A stretch of 64,000 nucleotides of DNA from Knufia peltigerae (lineage: Eukaryota > Ascomycota > Eurotiomycetes > Chaetothyriales > Trichomeriaceae), in NCBI GenBank assembly GCA_030247855.1, contig JAPDRN010000022.1, positions 1-64,000 of the forward strand. The letters run 5' to 3'. The first letter of the stretch is position 1; every line of letters begins with the position of its first letter. The notes beneath the pieces are model-generated. The model was given only the letters and a program-made list of their open reading frames with translations. It was not told the origin of the DNA and did no database searches. This document shows, one piece after another, positions 10,585 to 21,499 of this stretch. A program made the position numbers and the translations under genes.

Positions 10585-11734
10585 CCAAAAGTTTTGACGG
10601 CCTACAATAGCACATGCAAGTTAAGAGCTCTCTAGACGAGATCCACCTGGCAGAAGCGAATATTCTCGACTTCCAACAGTGGTAGAGCGACCACGAAGAT
10701 TTCTCTTTCATCGATCCAAACGCAGGAGACCTCGATCTCTGCAGGTTTCCAGTCAAGAGCGTTCCTGCCCGCGGAACAAATTGAAATTTTTCTCTTCGAC
10801 AAGACTCAGGTTTATCGGCCAACCGAGGCCCACGATCTAGTTCATTGCTTCATTGCTTTTCATGGCCGACTATGATACCAGGATTATGCATCGGATATCG
10901 AGAAAGGGAAAACATTCCGGTGGTACCTTTCCCCAGTATTATTGACGTTATCCTTTCAGCATGGCGTTAGGGTTCGAATTTCTATGTGGCTACTTGGGAT
11001 ACGGCTGGCGCGTGGGAGACAGACTCACTAGTCTAGCGAGAATCTGTACCAGGTCGCATGGTGGAAAAGACTGTATTTCATGGTGATGCCTAGACACATG
11101 GCTGACGAGAGCCGGTCTCCTCTGCCCAATGGCTCTAGACATTCAGACGTTTTGTATAAATAGAAGCAGCAGGAAAATGCCACGCCACGCAGTAGAGCAT
11201 CCTGGCATTGCAAATCAGCGCCTTTTATGTAATTGTGCATACTTCTCTATCAATTAAAGCGTGATCTATTCGTAGGAAGTGGTACCCTCGAAGTGGACAT
11301 GTTGGACGTATTCCCTGAGAGACAGGACGAATCCGTGCTTAGATGACGCTGTTGGGGGCTGGCCTATTCCGGACCCCCGCAAGTGGACGACCTGACACCT
11401 AAACGCCGCCCAGTAACTGACACTAACAACTGCATCAAACATGATCATGTCGGTGAGATAACAGCCGTCAAGGGAGTATTTGCCTCATACATATCATCGA
11501 ACTGCCAGCAGGTGCGAATATGCGGATTCATCGATAAGTCGAAGTCATGGGCATCGACAAGAAGTTGGCACGCTAGCCTATCCTCCTCCTACTTATCGAG
11601 TTACGAGCCACCAACTCATCCATACCGCTGTCCTTCCGATTGTTCCCCCGTGTCCGCTGGTCGAACCGTCACTCGAGCGCGACGAGATCCTCATCGCCTA
11701 ATTAACCTCTCGAACCTCTCTTGTTATCGCTGTC
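10585..11734. other. Intergenic region between ies4 and the Gid1-like gene
   Basis: 1,150 bp with only short ORFs lacking domains. It should hold the ies4 3' UTR and the promoter of the downstream gene. No 9-mer copy, tRNA or repeat seen. Confidence 0.55.
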
Positions 11735-13845
11735 ATGGCCGACGGCGCAGGTCCGAGTAGAGGCGTCAGGCCCAGCTTTTCCAACTATGCCAGACGCCAA
11801 TCCTATGCTTCTGTAGCCTCCGGCGCGAACTCGCAGTCGAACCTCCCTGCTCCTCGATCAGAAGCCCTCTCTGCTATTAGAAACTTCGCTTCAGGCAGTT
11901 CCTTTTCTTTCCACGATTCAGAATCCCAGCATCCGGGAGGACAGCCAGCTCATGAGCACGAGTCAAATGGTTTACATAGGCAAAGGCCAACACCTTTGCC
12001 CCCACACTCAAGGAAGTTCGCCCATATTCATTCTACAGAGACAGGCACAATTCCCATCGCTCCATTTTTTGTCCCTTCGTACCTGAGAGCATCGAGATAC
12101 GTTGCGAAGCTGGAAGCCGAACACAAAGCGAGGATGAAGAGTGAGAGAGCGCAACCACCAAACACCTCTTCCGCAGCCAACTCGCTGTCCACGAGCGCTG
12201 GGAACTCCAATGCTCAAAGAATGGCACCCTCACATCGTGGTATGACATACGACATCATCGAAAGCAATCCTCCGAAAGAGAGTCACCCATTGATGCCTTT
12301 GCCCTCTCGATGGAGCGAGCGAGACAAGTATCCAGGATTGGATGCGATGGATGACGGTCTCGAGTTGAAATATATTGGTTCTGGGAGCAGAGCGGAGATC
12401 GAGGCGGCGTCGGTGCGCTCAAACTACCCCATGTCGCGAGCTTGTGGTATATATTACTTCGAGGTAGAGATTAAACACAAGAGCAAAGATACGGCCATTG
12501 CTATTGGGTTCTCTACGGTGGAAGCTTCCTTGGAAAGACTGCCGGGGTGGGAGACGCACTCATGGGGATACCATGGCGATGATGGTAAGATGTTCTGCGG
12601 CGAACATTCCGGTAGACACTACGGTCCCACTTTTGATGCTGGCGATGTCATCGGTTGCGGTGTGAATTTCAACGCCGGTCATGCCTTCTTCACAAAAAAC
12701 GGACAGGAGCTTGGGGTATGTTTCAAGGAACTGAGAAAGGACCTGCAGTTATATCCCACGGTGGGAATGAAAAAGCATACAGGAGCGCTTATCACTGTAA
12801 ATTTCGGACAAAGGCCTTTTGTGTTTGACATCGACGATAGGATGGAAAGCGAGAGGAACAAAGTGTCGAGGGAAATCGACAATGCGAAGCCTCACTTCAT
12901 GACAGAGCGCCCGACCGAGTGCCCGAATGAGAACGCGCTGATTCAAGACTTGGTCATGCAATTTCTGAGTCATGATGGTTACGTTGAGACCGCTAGGGCA
13001 TTTGCGGACGATGTTCAGAGGGAAAGAGAATCTTTGAACAATACCGGACCGACTCCGCCAACTGCATCGCCTGTGGATGATACTGAAGCTGTCAACCGTC
13101 AGAGTAAGCAAATTTACCCCATCCTCATTAGTAGCACAGTACTTACTTCGCCATAGAGATTCGACGTGCGATCCTCTTTGGGGACATTGACCGAGCTCTT
13201 GAGCTCACTCAAGCACACTTCCCTGCTGTCCTCGCACAAAATCCTAGCATCGTGTTCAAGATGAAGTGTCGCAAATGGGTTGAGTTAATCAGAAAGACAA
13301 CCGAACTGAACGCGAGAAAGAATATTGCCCAACGTGAAGCCTCGGCAGCTACAGACGATGACTTTGCTCAGGATATGGAACTCGATGACCAGCCCAATGG
13401 TCGAAGTCAGAGCAACGGCCTCGGGAAAGCAGTCGCGAGTGAGACTGTGCTACTTCATGACCAATATCTCATGGAAGTTATGGCATACGGCCAGGAACTG
13501 TCTCGAGAATATGGTGGTCAAGAAGATTACGCAAAGACGCTCAACGAGACCTTCAGCTTGCTTGCATACGATGATCCTACAGTCAGCGTCAATGGTCACC
13601 TTCTCGAATCTTCCGGGAGGTCTGCAGTCGCCGAGGAACTTAACTCTGCCATCCTAGGCAAGTCCCCCGCCCATACTGGACATCATGTGGCCAGTTACTA
13701 ACGTACAGCAGTGATGCTTGGCCGATCACCTGCCGCTTACCTTGAGAGAATGTGGAGGCAGACCGACGCACTCCTAGACACACTAGTCGAGAATGCGGGC
13801 GGGTCGGCAGCTTTCGTCAACCTCCGGGCGACGTTTGAGACGTGA
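11735..13845 (+). CDS. gid1: SPRY-LisH-CTLH-CRA protein, RanBPM / Gid1 (Vid30) type
   Basis: Exons 11735-13103, 13157-13657 and 13712-13845 encode 667 residues. After a disordered N-terminus, a SPRY/B30.2 domain spans about 232-360 (CGIYYFEVEI, SWGYHGDDG, FTKNGQELG). A LisH motif follows at about 400-430 (LIQDLVMQFLSHDGYVETA), then CTLH and CRA segments. This order is that of RanBPM/RanBP9 and yeast Gid1/Vid30, the scaffold of the GID/CTLH ubiquitin ligase that degrades gluconeogenic enzymes. Intron 1 is an ordinary 53-nt intron. Intron 2 (13658-13711) has a GC donor (AG|GCAAGT) with TACTAAC before CAG, and only this choice keeps the conserved AILVMLGRSPAAYLER junction in frame. Confidence 0.87.
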
Positions 13846-14439
13846 TGTTGTGGTCAAAGTCGTGGACAGATCGTCCGGCGTTTTGGGGAGTGATGTCGCG
13901 CGGAGGGTTTGCTGGTGTAAAGTTGGAGTACGTTGGTCCACTGGCAGGATCCTTCACATATGAATTTTAACCGAGCATGAGGGCATCTGGCGCACTGGCA
14001 GTCAAGGTGTCATTGAGAGCATCAGGTAATTGGACTCGTTAACTGGCACTTTGAGGGGAGGATGGAATGGCCCACATGCCGCATGGGAATACTTGTTTGA
14101 TTGGTAGAGATATTGCTATTCGGCTCTCGACTCTTCCTGGAAAGAAGTGCTGCAAAGTATAGTATCACGTCGACATACCGTCCCCGAGTTCGGCAACAGT
14201 CTGCAGACCAGACTTAAGGCTGTCGTCGGCGAGAGACTCTATACCTAGTGAAGTATCCGTAGATAGACTTGGAGACTGAAGCCACTGTGACACGTGAATT
14301 GGAACAATGGCTTGTGTTTTACAAATAATCGGATCGCAAAGATGTAATATATTGAGATTATTTGAAATACTATCGTATACTTGGCCATGAGATGTTAGGA
14401 AATTCGTCACCATTCAACAACAAAATAGCATACGAGTGC
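13846..14439. other. Convergent intergenic region
   Basis: 594 bp between convergent 3' ends of the Gid1-like and DUF2235 genes. An 82-codon ORF on the minus strand (14165-14413) has no recognisable features. Presumed 3' UTRs. Confidence 0.55.
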
Positions 14440-16000
14440 CTAATGGCCAGAATCACCGTCCACAGAGACCGGCTTGGTCTTGATCTTCCTCCTGCCTACC
14501 AACCCCCACAAGTTCCAAAGGCCCTGGTATGGATATCCACGGAAGGGCTTTTCGCCGAAGAAGGGCCTCTCTCTGTCGGAAAGCACGCCTGCTTTCACCA
14601 TGAGATCGATCGACGGGTCAATGTCGTTGTTGATGGCAACCTCTTCGGGTATGTCCCGCAGACCTCCAATGTTGGACGACCACGGCTGCACCCATTTATC
14701 TCCCTCGAGCTCAAAATGAGACAGAGGGAGGAGTTCTAGAGCTCCGTCAGCCAAAAACACAGGGTTGAATTACGAGGGAAAGTTGACGTACCCAAGAGCC
14801 ACCAGAATCGGCGTCCTAGCCAAGACGAGCCTCCGCCCTGGACGAGGAGGTCATGTTTGATCAAACCTAGCTTCTTCCCATTCCCGCGCTCCAAACTATT
14901 GTGGATGTGGCTCACTCGTTTCTCCAGTCCGTCGAGTCCTTTGTCAGGATCTTCAGAATCGGTCTTGTGCCATGCGAGACGTTTGTTCTAGTGGAAAAAG
15001 AAGGCTCATAAGCATGTAACGCTCCTTTGGGTCAGAGTAACTCTTTCACTTACCTCCATGGAAGGGTCGATAGCAATGACTTGATCTACCATCCACTTCA
15101 GGGAGATTTCCGAGAGGGCGTAGGAACCTTTGTCCAAGGGCCAGCCTCCACCGACGTCGCCATGATTCCCTGCAAACCAGTGTTCCTTGAAGGACTCGAC
15201 CTCACCGGGCTCTTCGAGATGCTTATTGGCGAACAAGAACAACGTCGGTTTGAACTTGGCCCGACGCTCATGAACCGAGACTGCGTGACGAATGTGTGTA
15301 GCGGGCGGACAACGCAGATAGGGTGATATGCGTCTGAACAAGGGGACCTCAAGATTGGCCACGCTGTTGACGCAATCGAATAGCCCCAGGAAATGGACCT
15401 TGACATCCTTTCTACAAAAAGTCTTCTTGTAGTCTTTGATATAGTCGAGGTTGTCTTCCTTGTAGCCAGAACGGCAATAGTCGCTCCACTTGTACCATGC
15501 CAATGACACATGCTCTTCGTTGCCTCGAGACAGAAGCCCAATGTCATGAATCATTTCAGATAGGACACGTGCGGTATATGCACCACGGCTGAAGCCAAAG
15601 ATATATATGTCGTCGCCAGTCGCATAATACCTCATGAGGAACTTGTAGCCAGCCATCACATGTTCGGCAAAGGAAAACGCAAAGCCTTCATCAAGTTTCG
15701 CCTTGAATTTCGACCATGCCTTGGAGAAAGCGCCCCAGTATCTTGTATTGCTGATGGGGCCATCGGCGTCGTATGTCCCTATGCCAGCTACAACGCGCCA
15801 TCAATGGACATGCACTGAGGTTTCAGCAATATCAAACCCAAAGCCGACTTACGTTGATAATAGTGGTACTGATCGTTTGTCTCCCTATCTAGCATTTCGT
15901 AGATTTTGACGATGTTCGTATCGGCGCTGTTGGCCTGAAATCTGTTGCTCGTCCCATCAAAACAGAGTACAAGACGATTCTTGGTTGACGGTTCACCCAT
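14440..16000 (-). CDS. DUF2235 alpha/beta-hydrolase (Tle1-like phospholipase fold)
   Basis: Four exons (15853-16000, 15054-15787, 14792-14987, 14440-14735) with introns of 65, 66 and 56 nt give 457 residues. The N-terminus [11 protein letters not shown] and the nucleophile elbow GFSRG (Ser116) define DUF2235. [14 protein letters not shown] supplies the conserved Asp region. The last two exons carry [17 protein letters not shown] and GDKWVQPW, usual at the end of fungal members. The family includes the bacterial type VI secretion phospholipases Tle1; fungal members are mostly uncharacterised and usually cytosolic, as no signal peptide is seen here. Lipase activity is inferred from the fold, and the physiological substrate is unknown. 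Confidence 0.88.
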
Positions 16001-16621
16001 CGTCGTCGTTACAACTGCAAAATAAGTAGATCCAAAGGCAGAGATGGGTCAGAAGTTGACTATTCGGGCAGTACGCATGCAAGCTAAGAAGCATAGAATC
16101 CAGGAAGCCCAAAGAAATCGAGCACACGGGGACGTATATATCACTGACTTACTCCGTACCCCAGACACATTTTGGGCACGAGCAGACACCGTCGTCACCA
16201 GCTGGAGGACGTATGTTGGCTGGTGTCTACCTTTCAGCTACGCCATGGCGCCCTGGACAAGGGGGAAAAGTCCAGAACAAGTCTTCTGCGAAGCGTTCAG
16301 CCAATGATCTCTGCTGTCTTCAGCCGTGGCTTCGGCTGCATGTCTTTGTCGGGCAGTGGAACCAAAAGGCTGTGTGGGAATCCAATTACATCTCTGGAGG
16401 GTAGCGGATGATGTGTCTTGTGTTCAGCACGTAGAATATCACTCACAGCAGACTTCCTGATGTTTGTGGTGTTGATGTTGTGGACGCTGGCGCCATGCCC
16501 GGGAGAAGTGGCTCGCGCCAAGACTGCGGTCGGAGAAAGTTGTCCCCTCGTGCCGACGCCTGGAGAAATTTTGTAGAGCGAAGCGTCTTCACTTCGAGCA
16601 ATTCGCGACACATACTGCACA
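16001..16621. promoter_or_regulatory. Divergent promoter region DUF2235 gene / rpa43
   Basis: 621 bp between divergent start codons. It contains TACTCCGTA at 16150-16158, 150 bp upstream of the DUF2235 start. An AAATTTT core lies about 60 bp before the rpa43 ATG; it resembles part of the yeast ribosome-biogenesis element RRPE, but the match is short. Confidence 0.4.
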
Positions 16622-17932
16622 ATGTCAATACGACTCAATGGCGAGATCTCTTCGCCTCCGGTAAATACAGACAAGATGATCTCCACCAAGAAAAGAAAGC
16701 ACGCTTCTGAGGACAAAGAAGCTTCGAAAAAGAAGAAGAAGAGAAAGACCGAAGATGCGGAAGTGACGGCCACAACGGAAGAACAGCCTGTGACAGACGC
16801 AAAGAAGAAAAAGAAGAAGTCTAAAAGCAAAGACAAGGAAAATTCAACAGCGCAAATAGATCAGGCATCTAGTGAAGTGGATGATGTCGCAGTGCCTGAC
16901 CCTGCGGAGGAGAAGGAAGAGTCCTCAACGCTGCCTGCGCTCAACGGAGCAGCATCAATACCCGATGTTGAAGAACAAGCTGAGATTGAGGCTGCGGAGT
17001 CTTTAAACCTCCTCGAGTCAGAAGACCCCTCGACATTTTACTCTACGCGACTATCTCTTTACCTCTCGATACCTGCGATCTCCCTAGAAACCGGCAGCTC
17101 TTCAGTCCTTGCGACTCATCTGGCACCACTTCTCCTAACCTATTTCCCACCTGCTCAAGGCATCGTTCTGGGCTTCTCCGATCCTGTGCTATCTGCTAAG
17201 GCCGGCAGTGGCAATAATCTCCCTCTTGTAACTCCAAAAACTGGTCAGCTGCAATCCCAAGCTGAGGTATTGTCCAAAACATCCGATGAGAATGGTGTAT
17301 GTTGGGTTTGGCTCACTGCTACGTTTCTGGTGTTCCGACCAGAGCGTGGGGACGAACTGCATGGCTGGACCAACGTAACCTCGGAAGGTTTCGTGGGACT
17401 AGTCAGCTACAATTATTTCCAGACAGCTGTTCACGAGAGTCGAATACCCAAGAGTTGGAGATGGAATGGCCCAACGAAAGAACAAGCGGGGAAAACCAAG
17501 AAGAAGGCGAAGAAGGCCAGACTACGCGATGCTGAGAACGAAGTCAGAGAAGATGAAACAGTGGACGTTGAAGAATCTTCCGCAGCACCGTATCAGGAGC
17601 GTTTACAAGATGATGGCGGCTTTTTCGCGGATGCCAGTGGCTCGAAAATTCCAGCGATACTGAAATACCGGGTGGTAGATACTGAAGTGGTGCCTGCACA
17701 CGACAGATCCAAATGGTCACTGCAAATTGACGGAACTCTGCTTGACAAGAAAGCTGAGCAAGCCGCCCTAGAACAAGAGCGACGCGGTTTCGAGGCGACA
17801 CAACAGCGCAGTCGGTCTCGAACACCTGGAGGAGACGTCGTTATGACTGGAGCATTAGGCTTGAGTCGTGAGGGCAGCGTTGCTTCGGCTGTGTCCGGGC
17901 ATGTTCCGGTTCGACATAGGAGAGCATATTAA
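16622..17932 (+). CDS. rpa43: DNA-directed RNA polymerase I subunit Rpa43
   Basis: Single exon, 436 residues. The N-terminal ~100 residues are lysine-rich (KKKKKRK and KKKKKKSKSK runs), fitting nucleolar targeting. The SHS2/tip region follows (FYSTRLSLYLSIPAISLE, HLAPLLLTYFPPAQGIVLGF), then the OB-fold part (WLTATFLVFRPERGDELHGW, SEGFVGLVSYNYFQTAV, and GSKIPAILKYRVVDTEV later). Rpa43 with Rpa14 forms the Pol I stalk that contacts Rrn3. A second in-frame ATG at 16676 (MISTKKRKH) could also serve as start. Divergent from the DUF2235 gene. Confidence 0.9.
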   Translation: MSIRLNGEISSPPVNTDKMISTKKRKHASEDKEASKKKKKRKTEDAEVTATTEEQPVTDAKKKKKKSKSKDKENSTAQIDQASSEVDDVAVPDPAEEKEESSTLPALNGAASIPDVEEQAEIEAAESLNLLESEDPSTFYSTRLSLYLSIPAISLETGSSSVLATHLAPLLLTYFPPAQGIVLGFSDPVLSAKAGSGNNLPLVTPKTGQLQSQAEVLSKTSDENGVCWVWLTATFLVFRPERGDELHGWTNVTSEGFVGLVSYNYFQTAVHESRIPKSWRWNGPTKEQAGKTKKKAKKARLRDAENEVREDETVDVEESSAAPYQERLQDDGGFFADASGSKIPAILKYRVVDTEVVPAHDRSKWSLQIDGTLLDKKAEQAALEQERRGFEATQQRSRSRTPGGDVVMTGALGLSREGSVASAVSGHVPVRHRRAY

Positions 17933-18447
17933 TGTTGGGTATGAGTTCAAGACATGGAATGAGGCGTTGTTGTCTTTCTAGCATCACTCTGACAGGAGAA
18001 TGGCCTTGAAGATATGTGTGCTGCTATATTTACTTGCTCTATGGAGTCTGGATAGGAATGCTTCCGCTATGCGAGTAAATGGTTAACAATCACCACACGA
18101 TGATTGGCGGATTTACCGCGGGGACTAAGTCTATTACGATGATCCAGTTACAAGTGACGCAATAGCAAGAGACGAACAAGTCGGTACCCAAGTCGAGACC
18201 AGAGTGAGAGGAAGAAGAATCGGGGGAATTGAGTGAGAATATCACGGCGAGACATCATTGCGAGCGTTGTTAGATGCATGCATCACCATTCAGTCCCATC
18301 TCATACTCGTCCCTCTTCCCCTTTGGCCTGATCGCTCTCTCCGCTGCCTCAATCCTAGCGAGACCATGCCCACTTGGTCCGCGGTCATCTACGTGCACAT
18401 CTAGTTCCTCCATGACCATTTTCTAAGTCTCGTCTCTCTCCGTTTAC
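17933..18447. promoter_or_regulatory. Intergenic region upstream of the Rieske/AIF-like gene
   Basis: 515 bp. It holds the rpa43 3' flank and a CT-rich presumed core promoter from about 18290 up to the next ATG. No other element seen. Confidence 0.45.
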
Positions 18448-20342
18448 ATGTTCGCAAGGCCTGGCTTTCGTTTGATAGCTGCTTCAACGCATCTGCCCCG
18501 TTCCATACTACCACTCGGACGCACACCTCCGAATTCGATTGTTCGTTGTTCACCCCACTTTCCCACTAGGCTGTTCTCTACGCATACACCAAAGATGGCT
18601 CAAGAGTGGAAACTCAAGGATCTGGCCAAGCTCGACCTCAAGGAATTGGACAAAGTCGAGGTCGAAGTGGAGGGCATCGAAGGTGGAAAAGTCCTGCTTG
18701 TCAAAGTCGGCGATCAGATCTCTGCGTTGAACGCCAATTGTACACATTATGGTGCGCCCTTGAAGAACGGCGTCCTCACGCCAGAAGGTCGATTGACGTG
18801 TCCATGGCATGGTGGTCAGTATCATCTATATCTCTTGGGTTTAAAATACCACTCTAATAATCGATACCAGCCTGCTTTAACACCAAGACCGGCGATGTCG
18901 AAGACTCACCTGCACCTTTTGCCCTTAACAAGTTCAACGTTGTTGAAAGAGATGGAGGAGTGTACATCTCTGGAAAGGAAGCAGATATCAAGGGTGGAAA
19001 GAGACCGGTCAATGTCAAGACAACGCCCAGCTCACAAGAAAGAGTCGTCATGGTAGGAGGGTAAGCCTCAATGCCAGACCCAATAGTTAGGACTTCGCTG
19101 ACTGAGAAAAACAACAGTGGCTCAGGTACATTCGGTGCCATCCTCAAACTCCGTCAACATGGATACCAAGGCCATGTCACCGTCATCACAGGTGAAGGAC
19201 TCCCAATTGACCGAACAAAACTGTCAAAAGCCCTCATCACAGATGCGTCACAAATCTACCTGCAACCTGAACAATTCTACAAGGATGGTTCCATAGAATT
19301 CTTCTCCGACACCGTGACCAGTGTGGACTTTGACTCTCGAGAAGTAAAGACCAAGACAGGCAAGGCATTCCCATATACCAAACTCATCCTTGCCAGCGGC
19401 GGCACACCGCGAAACCTCCCACTGCCTGGGTTCAAGGATCTCTCCAATATCTTCCTATTGCGACAGATTAGTGACACTCAAGCAATCATGAATGCGGTAG
19501 GTGATGGAAACAAGAAGATTGTGATTGTCGGGTCAAGCTTCATCGGCATGGAAGTTGCCAACGCCCTGGCCAAAAACAACTCCGTCAGCATCGTGGGCAT
19601 GGAGTCCGCACCCATGGAACGTGTCATGGGAGCCGAGGTGGGGAAAATCTTCCAGAAGATGCTCGAGAAGAACGGTGGCAAGTTCTACCTCAACGCCAGC
19701 GTCGACTCTGCAGTTCCAGCCTCGAAGGCTGCCAACGCGGTCGGCCTGAGCTCAGTCGGGGCAGTCAAGCTGAAAGATGGCACCGAACTCGAGGCCGACC
19801 TCGTCATTCTCGGCATCGGTGTCAAGCCCGCGACAGAATACCTCGAGAACAACGCCAAGGTCAAGTTGGAGAAGGACGGCAGTGTCGCCGTGGACAAGAA
19901 CTTTGCGGTCAACGGACTCAGCGATGTCTATGCTATTGGCGACATCGCCACGTACCCTTACAATGGGCCCGCCGGGAACGACACTCCTGTGCGCATCGAA
20001 CATTGGAACGTCGCGCAGAACATGGGTCGGACCGTCGGGCAGCTGATCGCCCAGCCAGGAAGCAAGCCGAAACCATTCATCCCGATCTTCTGGTCCGCCT
20101 TGGGTAGCCAGTTGAGGTACTGTGGCTCGACGCCGAACGGCTGGGATGACGTGGTGATCAAAGGCGAGCCCGACAATGGCAAGTTTGCGGCCTATTACTG
20201 CAAGGGCGACACGGTCGTCGCGGTGGCCAGTATGATGATGGATCCGATAATGGTCAAATGTGCCGAGTTGATGAGACACAACAAGATGCCTTCGAAGAAG
20301 GAGATTCAAGGAGGAGAGGATGTGTTACAAGCTAGTCTATGA
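18448..20342 (+). CDS. Rieske [2Fe-2S] plus FAD/NAD oxidoreductase, AIFM3-like
   Basis: Exons 18448-18814, 18871-19060 and 19118-20342 (introns 56 and 57 nt) give 593 residues. Residues 1-49 look like a mitochondrial presequence (Arg/Ser/Pro-rich, ending RLFSTHTPK). A Rieske domain follows with ligands Cys98-x-His100 and Cys118-x2-His121 (CPWHGACF). Then comes an AIF/ferredoxin-reductase-like module: GGGSGTFGA FAD loop after the second intron, IVGSSFIGMEVA NAD loop, and GLSDVYAIGDIA FAD block. This order is that of AIFM3/AIFL. It probably passes electrons between NAD(P)H, FAD and the cluster; the partner is unknown. ATG18448 has T at -3, while ATG18595 (Met50) has A at -3 and G at +4, so a shorter cytosolic form is possible. 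Confidence 0.88.
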
Positions 20343-20593
20343 AACACGTACGGAGTATGACTGTACAGCCTTTCTTGTGTACGGAAGGACACCTCTCGGG
20401 CATGAGATTTGTTTCAAAAGCAGACAGTCAACCCAACAAGTCATTTACACAAAGTTTTTACCTTGTTCTCTTCGTCGTTTCGTCCCACTGTCATTTATCC
20501 TTCTACTGGACGACAACAAAGTAACAGGGTCTCATACTGGGGGTCCAAGACAGGGTTCTCTCGTCAAGAAATAGCTCTGGACAAGTACTCCGT

Positions 20594-20614
20594 ACTCGCA
20601 ACTCGCAACTCGCG
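20594..20614. repeat. Short tandem repeat, unit ACTCGCA
   Basis: About three head-to-tail copies of a 7-nt unit, the last ending in G, followed by a diverged copy. It begins on the last base of a TACTCCGTA copy at 20586-20594. Confidence 0.6.
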
Positions 20615-21238
20615 CTCGCAACTCCAACAAGTAACTGCTATTGCTGGAGCTAGCTTACTTGACTTGATTTGTTTTGCTTTTCTCAAGCCTCAACGGTACG
20701 AGGTAGCCCCTCTACGAGTACAGAATTACACTCCGCTCGTTACATCGTTTGGCGTGTCGATCGACGTGTAAGTAAGAACGACACGGTGCAGTGGAGGCCT
20801 TATTACGGAGTACGACATGTAAAATATCAGAATTGACATGGTGTAGATCAAAGGATCGACAAAGACCCTTTTGACTCCGTACTTTTGATCGAGGTACTCG
20901 TGTGACGACGTCGATCCCTTGCGACTTACAAGTGACATGGATGTCAAGATCGTCAAGAAATTGCTTCAGCATACGGAGTACTTTGCTCCAAAAGTACGAG
21001 TACACGGCTACACCACAGTACAGCAGAGAACTACAGAGTGCAATTCACCCCCTGTCCGTCAAATTCGAGAAGGCAAGTCATCGGTGATGAAACCCCAATG
21101 AAGCACTTTGTCCTAAAAAAACGCTTGTATCTCATCCTTCGACTCGACCTTGGCACCTTTCAGAACCCCTTCACCCTGTAACTCCCCTAGTCCGTGTTGC
21201 CAATCGATTCGTCTTTCTTTCCCATGTGGTTTATCCCA

Positions 21239-21265
21239 CTTCTTCTTCTTCTTCTTCTTTTTTTT
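21239..21265. repeat. CTT microsatellite grading into a T run
   Basis: About seven to eight CTT units followed by a T run, in the gene-free island. Confidence 0.8.
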
Positions 21266-21479
21266 GGACCCCATCCCAAGTCAAAAGCACTAGTATAGAG
21301 AGAGAAAAAATCGAAATGACGAGCCCCTTGAAGACGGTAGAAGACGACGGAGGATAGTACCTTGTTCATCCAAGTTTTTCCCACAGGCCGAGGCAACACG
21401 AGATAGCTTGTTAGTACGAGTCCAGTCAAGTGGAGTGGCATTGGCAGAGAGAGGACAAGGACAAAGGTCAGGCAAGTTG

Positions 21480-21499
21480 GTACTCCGTATAGGGAGTAC
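21480..21499. repeat. Inverted pair of the 9-mer half-sites
   Basis: GTACTCC at 21480-21486 and GGAGTAC at 21493-21499 are perfect reverse complements around a 6-nt spacer, so this copy of the dispersed 9-mer can form a 7-bp hairpin. It shows the motif in a symmetrical configuration. Confidence 0.65.
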
